This document shows positions 1-8,954 of a DNA stretch of 32,330 nt, in pieces. The position numbers and the translations under genes were made by a program. The notes below the pieces were generated by a model. That model was not told the origin of the DNA, did not search any database, and was given only the letters and a program-made list of their open reading frames with translations. The stretch is from Mesorhizobium sp. (lineage in GTDB: Bacteria > Pseudomonadota > Alphaproteobacteria > Rhizobiales > Rhizobiaceae): the NCBI RefSeq assembly GCF_005063415.1, contig NZ_SUEG01000042.1:6924-39253 (forward strand). Reading direction: 5' to 3'. The stretch's first letter is position 1, and each line of letters begins with the position of its first letter.

Positions 1-664
1 CCGCCACTACCGCGCCGTCAATGAAACCATCTCCAGCCTGCTGATGGCCTATATCGCCATCGCGCTGATGAACCATCTTGTCGAAGGGCCGCTGCGCGAT
101 CCGGCCTCACTCAACAAACCCTCGACCGAGCCGCTGGCGGATGCCTACCGCATCGGGAACATTCCAGGCATGGACGTGCACTGGGGCCTCGTCGTCGGTA
201 TTCTCGCCTGCGTCCTGTCCTGGCTGCTGATCGAAAAGACGCGCTGGGGGTTTGCCGCCCGCATCGCCGGCGGCAATGTCAGGGCGGCCCAGGTGCAAGG
301 GCTTGCCGTCGGGCCGCTGATCGTCGGCTTCACCGGGCTGGCCGGCGGCTTTGCCGGGCTGGCCGGCATGCTGGAGGTCGGCGCCGTGCAAGGCAGCGCC
401 AACGCCTCGCTCGCCGCCGGCTACGGCTATACCGGCATCCTCGTCGCCTTCCTTGCCCGCCACAATCCGCTTGCCATCATCCCGGTCGCTTTCCTGCTCG
501 GCGGCATCGGCGCCTCCGGCGGGCTGATCCAGCGCCGCATGGACCTGCCCGACGCCACCGTGCTGGTGCTGCAAGGCATGCTGTTCGTCGTCATCCTGTT
601 CAGCGAAACCTTTTATGGCCGCTTCAAGGTCTTCAATCCCGATCTGTGGAAGAGGGGCTGCTGA
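1..664 (+). CDS. ABC transporter permease, BMP/nucleoside type (5' truncated)
   Basis: This is an integral membrane subunit of an ABC importer of the BPD_transp_2 family, as in nucleoside and basic-membrane-protein systems. The reading frame is already open at base 2, and the first in-frame ATG at 44 lies inside the conserved segment R-V/A-N-E-x-I-S-S-L. The true start is therefore upstream of the window. Hydrophobic segments cover most of the roughly 220 visible residues, and a Gly/Ala-rich stretch ([15 protein letters not shown]) is typical of the family. The stop overlaps the ATG of the next permease by one base, so the two are translationally coupled. The context is a biuret-degradation operon, which suggests a ureido compound as substrate. 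That substrate is inferred, since BMP-type systems classically carry nucleosides. The periplasmic binding protein is probably upstream, outside the window. Confidence 0.9.
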   Translation, partial: RHYRAVNETISSLLMAYIAIALMNHLVEGPLRDPASLNKPSTEPLADAYRIGNIPGMDVHWGLVVGILACVLSWLLIEKTRWGFAARIAGGNVRAAQVQGLAVGPLIVGFTGLAGGFAGLAGMLEVGAVQGSANASLAAGYGYTGILVAFLARHNPLAIIPVAFLLGGIGASGGLIQRRMDLPDATVLVLQGMLFVVILFSETFYGRFKVFNPDLWKRGC

Positions 665-1590
665 TGGACGCGACCGAGATCGGCCTGTGGGGCGTGCCGC
701 TTGCCATACTCGGCGGCGCCATCCGCGTTTCGACGCCCTTCATCTTCGTCTCGCTCGGCGAAGCCATCACCGAGCGCTCCGGCCGCATCAATCTCGGCCT
801 CGAAGGCACGCTGGTCTTCGGTGCCATGACCGCCTACGCCGTCGCGGTGATGACCGGCTCGCCATGGCTCGGCCTGGTGGCCGCCGCCGGTGCCGGTCTT
901 TGCTTCGGCCTGTTCCATGGCTGGATCTGCAAATTCCGCGGGGTGAACGACATCGCCATCGGCATTGCGCTGATGCTGTTCGGCTCGGGTCTCGCCTTCT
1001 TCTTCGGCAAGGCGTTCATCCAGCCCTCGGCGCCAGACCTGCCGGCCATCGCCTTCGGTGGCTGGTCGAACATTCCGCAGGTGCAGGCAGCGCTCAACGT
1101 CAATGTGCTGTTCCTCATCGGTGCTGCACTTGCCGTGTTCCTGTGGTGGGCTTTCCGCAACACCCGCGCCGGGCTGATCGTGCGCGTCGTCGGCGACAGC
1201 TCCGATGCGGCGCGCGCCATAGGCCTCAATCCGAACACCGTGCGCCTGCTTGCGACAGGTGTCGGCGGCGCGCTCGCCGGCATCGGCGGCGCCTATCTGT
1301 CGCTTTATTACCCCGGCAGCTGGACCGAACGCATCTCGTCGGGGCAGGGCCTGATGGCGGTGGCGCTGGTCATCTTCGCGCGCTGGAACCCGCTCGGCTG
1401 CTTTGCCGCGGCACTGTTGTTCGGCGGTGCCGGCGCGCTAGGCCCGGCACTGCAATCGGTCGGGGTGACGCAAGGCTACTATCTCTTCTACGCCGCGCCT
1501 TACATCCTCACGCTCATCATCATGATCGCCACCTCGTCGCCGAGCCGCACGCTTGCCGGCGCGCCGGGCGAGTTGTCGATCACCAAATGA
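664..1590 (+). CDS. ABC transporter permease, BMP/nucleoside type
   Basis: This is the second permease of the importer, 308 residues, with about eight hydrophobic segments. Near residues 31-50 it carries the family signature [19 protein letters not shown], which is strongly conserved in nucleoside-type ABC permeases. I chose the ATG at 664 because it overlaps the previous stop (TGATG) and has a purine-rich GAAGAGGGG just upstream. An in-frame GTG at 646 is possible but lies inside the upstream gene. It would form a heterodimeric channel with the preceding permease, energised by the ATPase at 2317. A biuret hydrolase gene sits between this permease and the ATPase, which ties uptake to hydrolysis. 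Confidence 0.92.
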   Translation: MDATEIGLWGVPLAILGGAIRVSTPFIFVSLGEAITERSGRINLGLEGTLVFGAMTAYAVAVMTGSPWLGLVAAAGAGLCFGLFHGWICKFRGVNDIAIGIALMLFGSGLAFFFGKAFIQPSAPDLPAIAFGGWSNIPQVQAALNVNVLFLIGAALAVFLWWAFRNTRAGLIVRVVGDSSDAARAIGLNPNTVRLLATGVGGALAGIGGAYLSLYYPGSWTERISSGQGLMAVALVIFARWNPLGCFAAALLFGGAGALGPALQSVGVTQGYYLFYAAPYILTLIIMIATSSPSRTLAGAPGELSITK

Positions 1591-1604
1591 CTGGAGTTTT
1601 TCCG

Positions 1605-2306
1605 ATGAACGCCAGAGCCGAGATCACCCAGCGCTACATCGACGCCGACCCTTATCCATGGCCCTATAATGGCGAGCTGCGGCCGGACAATACGGCGCTG
1701 ATCATCATCGACATGCAGACCGATTTCTGCGGGCCGGGCGGCTATGTCGATCATATGGGCTACGATCTTTCGCTGGTACGGGCGCCGATCGAGCCGATCA
1801 AGTCGGTGCTCGCAGCCATGCGGGCCAAGGGCTACACCATCATCCACACGCGCGAGGGCCACCGGCCCGATCTCGCCGACCTGCCGGCCAACAAGCGCTG
1901 GCGTTCGCGCCGCATCAACGCCGGCATCGGCGACCCCGGACCTTGCGGGCGCATCCTGGTGCGCGGCGAAGCCGGCTGGGACATCATCCCCGACCTCTAT
2001 CCGGCGGCGGGCGAACCGATCATCGACAAGCCGGGCAAGGGATCGTTCTGCGCCACCGATCTGGAGCTGATCCTGCACCAGCGTGGTATCGAAAACATCG
2101 TGCTGACCGGCATCACCACCGATGTCTGCGTCCACACGACGATGCGCGAGGCCAATGATCGCGGCTTCGAATGCGTGATGCTGGAGGATTGCTGCGGCGC
2201 GACCGACTACGGCAACCATCTCGCTGCAATCAAGATGATCAAGATGCAGGGCGGGGTGTTCGGCGCGGTATCGAACTCGGCGTCCTTCGTCGCGCAACTG
2301 CCGTAA
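1605..2306 (+). CDS. biuH: Biuret amidohydrolase (cysteine hydrolase, isochorismatase-like)
   Basis: It hydrolyses biuret to allophanate and ammonia in the cytoplasm. The protein has 233 residues and the isochorismatase-like fold. Visible catalytic residues are Asp36 (IIDMQTDF), Lys142 (DKPGKGSF) and Cys175 (TTDVCVHTT), with Gln215 in KMQGGVFG. As I recall, these are exactly the numbers of the triad and substrate-orienting glutamine in the structurally characterised R. leguminosarum BiuH, and the N-terminal segment [17 protein letters not shown] also matches it. The ATG at 1605 gives this numbering. It follows the permease stop by 14 bases with GGAG upstream. The gene lies inside the transporter operon and upstream of an allophanate hydrolase, so the next pathway step is encoded in the same transcript. 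Confidence 0.93.
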   Translation: MNARAEITQRYIDADPYPWPYNGELRPDNTALIIIDMQTDFCGPGGYVDHMGYDLSLVRAPIEPIKSVLAAMRAKGYTIIHTREGHRPDLADLPANKRWRSRRINAGIGDPGPCGRILVRGEAGWDIIPDLYPAAGEPIIDKPGKGSFCATDLELILHQRGIENIVLTGITTDVCVHTTMREANDRGFECVMLEDCCGATDYGNHLAAIKMIKMQGGVFGAVSNSASFVAQLP

Positions 2307-2316
2307 GGACACGACC

Positions 2317-3849
2317 TTGAGCGGAAGCATCGGCAAGAAAGCTGTCGGCGTCGAGACCATCGGCATGACCATGCGCTTCGGCGCCTTCACCGCGCTGGAC
2401 GACGTCTCGATCAAGGTGCCGGCGGGATCATTCCATGCGCTGCTCGGCGAAAACGGCGCCGGCAAGTCGACGCTGGTCAAATGCATGATGGGTTTTTACC
2501 ATCCGACCGCCGGCGACATGCTGGTCGATGGCCGTGAGGTCGCGATCGCCAGCCCCAAGGACGCCTCGGCGCTCGGGCTCGGCATGGTCTACCAGCATTT
2601 CACGCTCGTCCCGTCGCTGACCGGTGCGGAGAACCTGGTCATTTCGCGCGAGAAGGTGCCCGGCGTCATCGACTGGCGCAAGGAGCGCGCCGCGCTTGCG
2701 CAATTTATGCAGCGCATGCCGTTCAAGCTGCCGCTCGACGTCAAGGTTGCCGAACTTGCCGCCGGCGAGAAGCAGAAGCTCGAAATCATCAAGCAGCTCT
2801 ATCTCGGCCGCAGTTTCCTGGTGCTCGACGAGCCGACTTCGGTGCTCACTCCCGGCGAGGCGCAGGAAGTGCTTGGCCTGGTGCGCGACATGACCAGGAC
2901 CGGCGACCTTACCGTGCTGATGATCTCGCATAAATTCCACGAGGTGACGGCCTTTGCCGACGATATCACTGTGCTGCGCAAGGGCAGGCTGACCGGAACC
3001 GGCAAAGTCTCGGAGCTTTCGCACAAGCAGATGGCGGCGATGATGATCGGTGACCAGCCGATTGCAGCACTCGACAGCCGCGCTCCGGTGCCGGCCGGCG
3101 CCAGGCAGGTGCTGACGGTAAAGTCGCTGAAGGCACCCGACCGCACCGGCTTGAAAACCATCGACATCGGCGAGCTCGATGTGAAGTCCGGTGAGATCGT
3201 CGGCGTCGCCGGCATCTCCGGCAACGGCCAGAAGGAGTTTCTCGAAGTCCTTGCCGGACAGCGGGCGCGCAATGGCGGCGACGTTCTGGTGAAAGGCTCG
3301 CCCTATGGCGCCAGCCGCAGCGAGGCGCGCACGCTCAATGTCCGCTTCATTCCGGAGGAGCCGTTGCGCAATGCCTGCGCACCGAAGATGACGGTGGCGG
3401 AAAACATGGCCTTCCGCACCTTCGACCTCAACGAGGCCGGCAAGCCGGTCAACTGGATCAGGATGAGCGCAATCAGGGACTACGCGGCCCGTCTGGTCGA
3501 ACAGTTCAAGGTCAAGACGGCCTCGCTCGCTTCGCCGATTTCGTCGCTCTCGGGCGGCAATGTGCAGCGCGCGGTGCTCGCCCGCGAACTGACCGGCGAA
3601 GTCGATCTTCTCATCGTGTCGAACCCCTGCTTCGGCCTCGACTTCTCCGCCGTCGCCGAAATCCGCGCCCGCATCATGAAGGCACGCAATGCCGGGGCGG
3701 CGGTGCTTTTGATGTCGGAGGACCTCGATGAGCTGCTCGAGCTCTCCGACCGTATCTTTGTTATGTCCGACGGCGCGCTGGTCTACGAGACGCCGATCGC
3801 GCAGGCGAGCGTGCAGACGATCGGCGAGCACATGGCGGGACATCACTGA
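2317..3849 (+). CDS. ABC transporter ATP-binding protein, double-domain, BMP/sugar type
   Basis: This 510-residue protein fuses two nucleotide-binding domains and drives the permease pair upstream. The N-terminal domain has a complete Walker A (GENGAGKS, residues 44-51) and Walker B (VLDEPTSVL). Its signature is atypical, L-A-A-G-E-K-Q-K, as often seen in this family. The C-terminal domain has a degenerate P-loop region ([10 protein letters not shown]), a canonical LSGGN signature, and a Walker B in which the usual D-E-P is replaced ([10 protein letters not shown]). The start is a TTG at 2317, preceded by AAGGA at 2305-2309, which overlaps the biuH stop. No ATG with a better site lies nearby; the first in-frame ATG is residue 17. 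The stop overlaps the next ATG by one base. Confidence 0.93.
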   Translation: MSGSIGKKAVGVETIGMTMRFGAFTALDDVSIKVPAGSFHALLGENGAGKSTLVKCMMGFYHPTAGDMLVDGREVAIASPKDASALGLGMVYQHFTLVPSLTGAENLVISREKVPGVIDWRKERAALAQFMQRMPFKLPLDVKVAELAAGEKQKLEIIKQLYLGRSFLVLDEPTSVLTPGEAQEVLGLVRDMTRTGDLTVLMISHKFHEVTAFADDITVLRKGRLTGTGKVSELSHKQMAAMMIGDQPIAALDSRAPVPAGARQVLTVKSLKAPDRTGLKTIDIGELDVKSGEIVGVAGISGNGQKEFLEVLAGQRARNGGDVLVKGSPYGASRSEARTLNVRFIPEEPLRNACAPKMTVAENMAFRTFDLNEAGKPVNWIRMSAIRDYAARLVEQFKVKTASLASPISSLSGGNVQRAVLARELTGEVDLLIVSNPCFGLDFSAVAEIRARIMKARNAGAAVLLMSEDLDELLELSDRIFVMSDGALVYETPIAQASVQTIGEHMAGHH

Positions 3850-4517
3850 TGACGGAGATCGAGGCGCTGCCGTTTCCGTTTGCCTTCAGGCCTGAGGCGA
3901 TGGCGCTGGTCGTCATCGACATGCAGCGTGATTTCGCCGAACCCGGCGGCTTCGGCGCCAGCCTCGGCAACGACGTCAGCCGGGTCACGGCTATCGTGCC
4001 GACAGTGAAAAGGCTGATCGACGGATTTCGCGCGGCCGGCCTGCCGGTGATCCACACGATGGAGTGCCACAAGGCAGATCTTTCGGATCTGCCGCCGGCC
4101 AAGCGCAATCGCGGCAATCCGTCGATCCGGATCGGCGATGTCGGTCCAATGGGTCGCGTGCTGATCGCCGGCGAGCCGGGAACGGCGATCCTCGATGAAC
4201 TTGCCCCATTGCCCGGCGAGATCGTCATCGAAAAGCCGGGCAAGGGCGCGTTCTATGCCACCAGCTTCGGCGACGACCTGAAGCGGCTCGGCGCACAGCA
4301 ACTGGTCTTTGCCGGAGTGACGACGGAGGTCTGCGTGCAGACGACGATGCGCGAGGCCAACGACCGCGGCTATGAATGCCTGCTGGCGGAGGATGCCACT
4401 GAGAGCTACTTCCCCGAGTTCAAGGCGGCTGCCCTGGCCATGATCAGGGCTCAGGGCGCCATCGTCGGCTGGACGGCGACGACAGACCAGGTGCTCGAGG
4501 GGATTGCCAATGCCTAA
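3849..4517 (+). CDS. Second cysteine hydrolase of the isochorismatase-like family; triuret hydrolase candidate
   Basis: This 222-residue paralogue of BiuH sits in the same operon. The triad is intact: Asp24 (VVIDMQRDF), Lys129 (EKPGKGAF) and Cys162 (TTEVCVQTT). Gln202 lies 40 residues after the cysteine, the same spacing as Gln215 in BiuH. The N-terminus and the loop around residues 85-100 differ clearly from BiuH, so a different ureido substrate is likely. Triuret hydrolase (TrtA), which makes biuret from triuret and is reported next to biuH in some Proteobacteria, is the most attractive candidate; this is inference from family and context. Ureidoacrylate or N-carbamoyl compounds are alternatives. 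The start ATG overlaps the ATPase stop by one base, and the end overlaps the cupin start by 8 bases. Confidence 0.88.
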   Translation: MTEIEALPFPFAFRPEAMALVVIDMQRDFAEPGGFGASLGNDVSRVTAIVPTVKRLIDGFRAAGLPVIHTMECHKADLSDLPPAKRNRGNPSIRIGDVGPMGRVLIAGEPGTAILDELAPLPGEIVIEKPGKGAFYATSFGDDLKRLGAQQLVFAGVTTEVCVQTTMREANDRGYECLLAEDATESYFPEFKAAALAMIRAQGAIVGWTATTDQVLEGIANA

Positions 4518-4860
4518 CATTGCATACCAGGCTCTCATCCAAGGGGGCTGGCGTGATCTGACATTCGAGCCTTTTCGCGAAGGCATTACAGCGCATTGGC
4601 TGCTCAAGGGTGGACCGATGGACCCGTCGGTCGCGATCCTGAACTACCGGGCCGGCGCCAGCGTGCCGCGTCATCGCCATGCCGGGCTGGAATCGATCAT
4701 CGTGCTGGAAGGCACGCAGAGCGACGAGAACGGCGATTATGCCGCGGGCAGCGTGATCCTGAACCTAGTCGGAACCGAGCATTCGGTGTGGACGAAGGAT
4801 GGCTGCGTCGTGCTCATCCAGTGGAACCTGCCGGTAGTCATTCTGGGCGAGGCCAAATGA
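4510..4860 (+). CDS. Small cupin-domain protein (ChrR-type)
   Basis: This is a single-domain cupin of 116 residues. The metal-site signature is visible as [16 protein letters not shown], with His residues and Glu in the usual H-x-H-x(3-4)-E arrangement. A second-motif histidine lies in GTEHSVW. This resembles the cupin of ChrR-like proteins, without the zinc anti-sigma domain. The ATG at 4510 is preceded by GAGGGG (4497-4502) at good spacing; a TTG at 4504 is less likely. It overlaps the hydrolase upstream by 8 bases and the amidase downstream by 4 bases (ATGA). Its role in biuret breakdown is unknown to me. A metal-dependent enzyme, a ligand sensor or a decarboxylase helper are all possible. 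Confidence 0.85.
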   Translation: MPNIAYQALIQGGWRDLTFEPFREGITAHWLLKGGPMDPSVAILNYRAGASVPRHRHAGLESIIVLEGTQSDENGDYAAGSVILNLVGTEHSVWTKDGCVVLIQWNLPVVILGEAK

Positions 4861-6665
4861 GCGACATCCACTTCGATATAGCGAGCTTGCACGCTGCCTA
4901 TCAGGCCGGCATCGGCATCGGCGAGATGATCGATGCGGTCGATGCGCGGCTCGCAGCGTCCGATGACCCGGGCATCTTCATCCATCTGGCGAGCAGAGCG
5001 GAGATGCTTGCCGAGGCGGAAAAGCTCGGCCCGTTCGATCCCGTGGCAAAGCCGCTGTGGGGCGTGCCGTTCGCGGTCAAGGACAACATCGATGTTGCCG
5101 CCATGCCGACGACGGCCGGCTGCGCGGAATATGCCTATTTGCCGGCGAAAGACGCCACCGTCGTCGCGCGGCTCAAGGCCGCCGGCGCACTGGTCGTCGG
5201 CAAGACCAATCTCGACCAGTTCGCCACCGGCCTGGTCGGTGTGCGCACGCCCTATCCGATCCCGAGGAATGCGATCGACCCGAAACTTGTGCCGGGCGGC
5301 TCTTCATGCGGCTCGGCCGTCGCAACCGCGCGTGGCATCGTCTCGTTCGCGCTCGGCACCGACACCGCCGGTTCGGGGCGCATACCCGCCGGCCTCAACA
5401 ACATCGTCGGGCTGAAGCCGAGCGTCGGCGCGCTATCAGCCGCCGGCGTCGTGCCGGCCTGCCGGACACTCGATTGCGTCTCGGTCTTCGCGCTCACCGT
5501 CGATGACGCCTATCAAGTGTTCGAGGTCGCGGCGGCAAACGACGATGCCGATCCCTATTCGCGTTACCTCGGCATCCAACCGCTTACCGCGTGCCCGCCG
5601 GTGCTGACGGTTGGCGTGCCGGCCAGGGCCGACTGGACGTTCTTCGGCGACGAGGCGATGCAGGCGGGTTTCGAGGCCGCCCTTGCCTCGCTGGAGAAGC
5701 TGGGCTGCCGCGTGGTCGAAATCCCGTTCGGCGATTTCTACGCCACGGCCAACCTGCTTTATGAAGGCGCCTGGGTAGCCGAGCGTTACGCCGCGATCAG
5801 GGACTTCATGGATGCCAACGAGGCCGCCATGCATCCGGTGACGCGGCAGATCATCGGCGGCGGGCGAAAACTTTCAGCCGCGGACGCCTTCAACGGGCTC
5901 TATGCCTTGCAGGCCTACAAGGCCAGGCTTGCGCCGGTCATCACCTCGGTCGACCTATTCTGTGTGCCGACCGCGCCGACGCACTACACGGTCGAAGCGG
6001 TGTTGGCTGATCCGATCGTCACCAACAGCCGGCTCGGCACCTACACCAATTTCGTCAACCTGCTCGACATGTGCGGCATCGCCGTGCCGAGCGGAACACG
6101 CAGCGACGGTCTGCCGATGAGCGTCACCTTGCTTGCCGCGGCGGGCAAGGACCACCTGACGGCGTCGCTTGCCCGCGACATCCATGCGGCAAGCCGCCTT
6201 TCTCTGGGCGCTACAGGCTGGCCGCTGCCGCCGCGTGGCGATGTTCGTGTGGACGTGGATGAAGGCACGATCGAGCTGGCCGTGGTCGGCGCCCATCTAT
6301 CGGGGATGGCCCTGAACGGCCAGTTGCAGCAGCTCGGCGCGATTTTCGCCCGGGCTGCGAGAACGGCGCCGCTCTACCGGCTTTACGCGCTCGCCGGCCA
6401 GTCGGTGCCTCGACCGGGGCTCGAGCGCAGCTGCAACGGCAAGGGGACAACGATCGAGGTTGAAGTCTGGCGGCTGTCGCCGCAAGCCTTCGGCCGCTTC
6501 GTCGCCGCGATCCCGCCGCCGCTCGGCATCGGCACGCTTCTGCTCGATGACGGAACTTCGCCGAAAGGCTTCCTCGTCGAAAGTGCCGGCCTCACCAATG
6601 CAGAGGAGATTTCGCATTTCGGCGGCTGGCGCAATTTCATGGCGGATCAGCAGCTGCGGAGCTGA
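4857..6665 (+). CDS. atzF: Allophanate hydrolase (amidase-signature family)
   Basis: It breaks allophanate into ammonia and CO2, the last step of biuret and cyanuric-acid use. The protein has 602 residues. The amidase domain (about 1-440) shows Lys75 (FAVKDNID), the cis-Ser Ser149 in PGGSSCGS, and nucleophile Ser173 in GTDTAGSGR. Spacings of 74 and 24 residues equal those I recall for AtzF (Lys91, Ser165, Ser189). The C-terminal domain (about 465-602) carries V-V-G-A-H-L-S-G-M-x-L-N and a DDGT-x-KGF segment typical of the allophanate hydrolase tail. No biotin-carboxylase partner is seen, so this is the stand-alone form. The ATG is coupled to the cupin stop. The gene converges on the cytochrome gene with a 5-base gap and no visible terminator. 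Confidence 0.93.
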   Translation: MSDIHFDIASLHAAYQAGIGIGEMIDAVDARLAASDDPGIFIHLASRAEMLAEAEKLGPFDPVAKPLWGVPFAVKDNIDVAAMPTTAGCAEYAYLPAKDATVVARLKAAGALVVGKTNLDQFATGLVGVRTPYPIPRNAIDPKLVPGGSSCGSAVATARGIVSFALGTDTAGSGRIPAGLNNIVGLKPSVGALSAAGVVPACRTLDCVSVFALTVDDAYQVFEVAAANDDADPYSRYLGIQPLTACPPVLTVGVPARADWTFFGDEAMQAGFEAALASLEKLGCRVVEIPFGDFYATANLLYEGAWVAERYAAIRDFMDANEAAMHPVTRQIIGGGRKLSAADAFNGLYALQAYKARLAPVITSVDLFCVPTAPTHYTVEAVLADPIVTNSRLGTYTNFVNLLDMCGIAVPSGTRSDGLPMSVTLLAAAGKDHLTASLARDIHAASRLSLGATGWPLPPRGDVRVDVDEGTIELAVVGAHLSGMALNGQLQQLGAIFARAARTAPLYRLYALAGQSVPRPGLERSCNGKGTTIEVEVWRLSPQAFGRFVAAIPPPLGIGTLLLDDGTSPKGFLVESAGLTNAEEISHFGGWRNFMADQQLRS

Positions 6666-6670
6666 CGCTA

Positions 6671-7228
6671 TCACTCGACCTTTTGCCGGAACTTCGAATG
6701 GCAGCTCGAGCAATCCTGCAAGATGAGATGCAGGAGGTGCTCCGCCGGCAATTTATTGGGATCGGCTTCCGCGGGTGATGGTCGCTTGCCAAGCAGGCTG
6801 CCACCGCCCATTGCCAAGCCGGAAGCCATTCTCATGTCGTCGGTGATATGCGGGGGTGCCCGCTCGGCGTCGGCGGCCAGGGCGCTGGCCAGCGTTCCGA
6901 TGTGGCGTGCCAGCCCTTCGAACTCCGCGCGGGCGGGGTCGATATCCGGCTTGGCGCCTGAAGGCGCACCCAATGTCGCGCTGGGGAATTCGGCAATCAG
7001 GGCAGGGCCAGTGCGGGCGCGGATGGTCTCGGCCGCCGCCTTGAAGGCCGCGGCGTCGTACGCCTGCTTGCCGTCGAACATCCCGGCGATCGCCTTTGCC
7101 GCCGCGGCCATTTCCTTCATCGAGGCCTGGCGAGCCTCGATGATCGCATCACGGCTCGAATGGGCGGCAGCGAGCACGACAGAGACGCAGGCAAGCGACA
7201 GCACCGTTACAGCTGCTGCGAGCCTCAC
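6671..7228 (-). CDS. Cytochrome c'-like periplasmic protein
   Basis: This is a predicted secreted, haem-binding four-helix protein of 185 residues. A hydrophobic signal sequence (residues about 2-22, ending near LAAAHSS) opens the protein. A single C-S-S-C-H haem attachment site followed by S-K-F-R lies about 10 residues from the C-terminus, which is the arrangement of cytochrome c' and cytochrome c-556 (Cytochrom_C_2). The start is a GTG at 7228 that overlaps the cueR stop (GTGA); longer ATG options would remove the signal peptide from the N-terminus. Being co-transcribed with cueR suggests copper-responsive expression. A role in copper, NO or electron handling is inferred. Confidence 0.85.
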   Translation of the reverse strand: MRLAAAVTVLSLACVSVVLAAAHSSRDAIIEARQASMKEMAAAAKAIAGMFDGKQAYDAAAFKAAAETIRARTGPALIAEFPSATLGAPSGAKPDIDPARAEFEGLARHIGTLASALAADAERAPPHITDDMRMASGLAMGGGSLLGKRPSPAEADPNKLPAEHLLHLILQDCSSCHSKFRQKVE

Positions 7229-7623
7229 TGGGCCGCGCCCTGTCCTGCCAGCTCGTCGATGATCGGGCAATCCGGCCGCTCGTCGCCGTGGCAGTGACTG
7301 ACCAGATGGTGGAGCAAGCCGCGCAATCCGACCAGTTCGGCGATCTTCCTGTCGATCTCCACCAGCTTGGCTTTCGCGATTGCCTTCACGTCGGCGCTGT
7401 CACGTTCCCTGTCCTGGTACAGCGACAGCAACTGGCGGCATTCGTCGACCGAAAACCCCAGGCTTCGCGAGCGCTGCAGGAAGCGCAGCCGGTGAATATC
7501 TGCCGTCGAGTAATCGCGATAGCCGTTGTCTGTCCGGGCCGGGTGCAAGAGCCCGATATCCTCATAGTAGCGGATCGTCTTGGCCGGCAGGCCGGATTTT
7601 TCGGATGCGACGCCGATGTTCAT
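7225..7623 (-). CDS. cueR: CueR, copper-responsive MerR-family activator
   Basis: This cytoplasmic Cu(I)/Ag(I)-sensing regulator has 132 residues. It has an N-terminal winged HTH (KTIRYYEDIGLL), a dimerisation helix and a metal loop with Cys111 and Cys119 in C-H-G-D-E-R-P-D-C. This is the C-x7-C pair of CueR. Ser76 sits where monovalent sensors have serine and Zn/Pb sensors have cysteine. The ATG at 7623 starts with the family-typical MNIG, and AAGGAG lies just upstream. It overlaps the cytochrome c' gene by 4 bases, so they form an operon. Its own promoter carries a consensus operator at 7654-7674, which indicates autoregulation. Confidence 0.93.
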   Translation of the reverse strand: MNIGVASEKSGLPAKTIRYYEDIGLLHPARTDNGYRDYSTADIHRLRFLQRSRSLGFSVDECRQLLSLYQDRERDSADVKAIAKAKLVEIDRKIAELVGLRGLLHHLVSHCHGDERPDCPIIDELAGQGAAQ

Positions 7624-7647
7624 GTCGGAAATCTCCTTTGTCGGAGG

Positions 7648-7677
7648 AAATAGACCTTCCAGTAGATGGAAGGTCAA
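7648..7677 (-). promoter_or_regulatory. CueR operator and promoter for cueR-cytochrome operon
   Basis: A perfect inverted repeat ACCTTCC-N7-GGAAGGT lies at 7654-7674. Read on the minus strand it is preceded by TTGACC (-35) and followed, after a 19-bp spacer, by TATTTC (-10). This is the long-spacer layout of CueR-activated promoters such as E. coli copA. The plus-strand reading has no comparable -10 element, so the promoter most likely serves cueR and not the polyketide synthase gene. Confidence 0.88.
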
Positions 7678-7762
7678 CATGATGTGGCGATTTTGGACGC
7701 CCGACGCAACCGCCCACCCGCTCCAACCGTTTTGCCTGCCAACAGCGCATACTGAACCTTCG

Positions 7763-7788
7763 GGAAGAAATCAGTTTTCGGAAACGTT
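7763..7788 (+). promoter_or_regulatory. Possible EcfG-like (general stress response) promoter upstream of the type III PKS
   Basis: GGAAG at 7763-7767 and CGTT at 7785-7788 are separated by 17 bases. The alphaproteobacterial EcfG consensus, as I recall it, is GGAAC-N16/17-CGTT, so there is one mismatch in the -35 box. It sits about 100 bases before the PKS start. The rest of the 206-base gap between the CueR operator and the PKS start shows nothing else I can identify. Confidence 0.3.
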
Positions 7789-7886
7789 TATCGAACAGCG
7801 CTCAAACTCGGCGCCCACTCCGGTTGCCGATGAGCAAGGACCCTCCGGCGGCACGCTACACCGTGCAGACGCCGAGGAGACAGAAT

Positions 7887-8954
7887 ATGCCGGTCAAGGC
7901 CTATATCAACCGGATCGCGACGGCGGTGCCGGAGCACGAGGTTCATCAATTCTACCTGCGTTTCGCGGCCTCCATGCTCGCGGCCAATCGCCGGAGACTC
8001 TTCGAACGCATGGCCGATCTTGCCGGCATCGAGCACCGCTATTCCTGCTTTGCGCCGGCGCCCGATCCCGAAGGACCATCCGCCGACCTGGCCGGGACCT
8101 TTATCCGCGGCGCGTTTCCCGGAACGGCGGCGAGAATGGCGATGTTCGACGATGCCGCACCTGTCCTTGCGCAAAAGGGCATCGACGGATTGCAGCTTGG
8201 CGACGACGCTTCCCGCATCACCCATCTCATCGTCACCACCTGCACCGGTTTTTCGGCGCCGGGCATCGATCTCGAGCTGGTTGCGCGCTGCGGGCTGCCG
8301 GACAGCGTGGAACGCACGATGATCGGGTTCATGGGTTGCTATGCGGCGATCAACGGCCTCAAGCTGGCCCGCCACATCGTCCGCTCCGAGCCGCAGGCCA
8401 AGGTCCTGCTGGTCAATATCGAACTCTGCACGATGCATCTGCGTGAAACCACCGAGCTGGAAAAACTGCTGTCGTTCTGCCTTTGGGGCGACGGCTGCGC
8501 GGCTGCGCTCATCACTGCCGAGCCGGCCGGCATCGAGCTCGATAGCTTTCACTGTCTGGTGGCGAGGGAACGGCGGGACCTGATGCGCTGGAATATTCGC
8601 GACCACGGCTTCGAAATGGTTCTTTCCGGCCAGGTGCCGGCGGCGATTCATAAAGCGTTGCGGAACAACCAGGCCGCCATCCTCGGCAGCCGGCCGACCG
8701 AGGCGATCGACCTATGGGCCGTGCACCCGGGTGGACGTTCGGTTCTCGACGCCGTCGAAAGGGCCTTGAAACTGGAACCCACCGCGCTGGAACCATCGCG
8801 CGAGGTGTTGCGCCGGTATGGGAACATGTCGTCGGCGACCGTCATGTTCGTGATGAAAGAGATGTTGAACGCGCCACCCGGCTTGCTCGGCTGCGGCATG
8901 TCGTTCGGACCCGGGCTGACGGCCGAAACCATGCTCTTTCGAACGGTGTCATGA
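7887..8954 (+). CDS. Type III polyketide synthase (chalcone/stilbene synthase family)
   Basis: It condenses an acyl-CoA starter with malonyl-CoA units; starter and product are not deducible here. The protein has 355 residues, slightly short for the family. The catalytic triad is intact: Cys151 in FMGCYAAI, His280 in AVHPGG, and Asn313 in YGNMSSAT. The C-terminal GxGxxGPG-like loop appears as MSFGPGLT. I chose the ATG at 7887 because GAGGAG lies 7 bases upstream; an ATG at 7824 would add a poorly conserved leader. The stop overlaps the methyltransferase ATG (ATGA). The trio of PKS, methyltransferase and flavoprotein resembles clusters for methylated, oxidised phenolic lipids or pyrones. Confidence 0.93.
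   Translation: MPVKAYINRIATAVPEHEVHQFYLRFAASMLAANRRRLFERMADLAGIEHRYSCFAPAPDPEGPSADLAGTFIRGAFPGTAARMAMFDDAAPVLAQKGIDGLQLGDDASRITHLIVTTCTGFSAPGIDLELVARCGLPDSVERTMIGFMGCYAAINGLKLARHIVRSEPQAKVLLVNIELCTMHLRETTELEKLLSFCLWGDGCAAALITAEPAGIELDSFHCLVARERRDLMRWNIRDHGFEMVLSGQVPAAIHKALRNNQAAILGSRPTEAIDLWAVHPGGRSVLDAVERALKLEPTALEPSREVLRRYGNMSSATVMFVMKEMLNAPPGLLGCGMSFGPGLTAETMLFRTVS

Noticed and set aside
615..1604. N-terminal extension of the biuret hydrolase
   Set aside because: The frame is open to 615 but runs through the permease gene in another frame; the ATG at 1605 gives the known BiuH numbering.
2428..3846. 472-codon open frame on the minus strand
   Set aside because: It is antisense to the ABC ATPase, and its translation is rich in His/Arg/Gly/Asp with no domain.
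7654..7674. CueR operator controlling the polyketide synthase on the plus strand
   Set aside because: Read in that direction there is no acceptable -35/-10 pair around the 19-bp spacer, and the PKS start is over 200 bases away.
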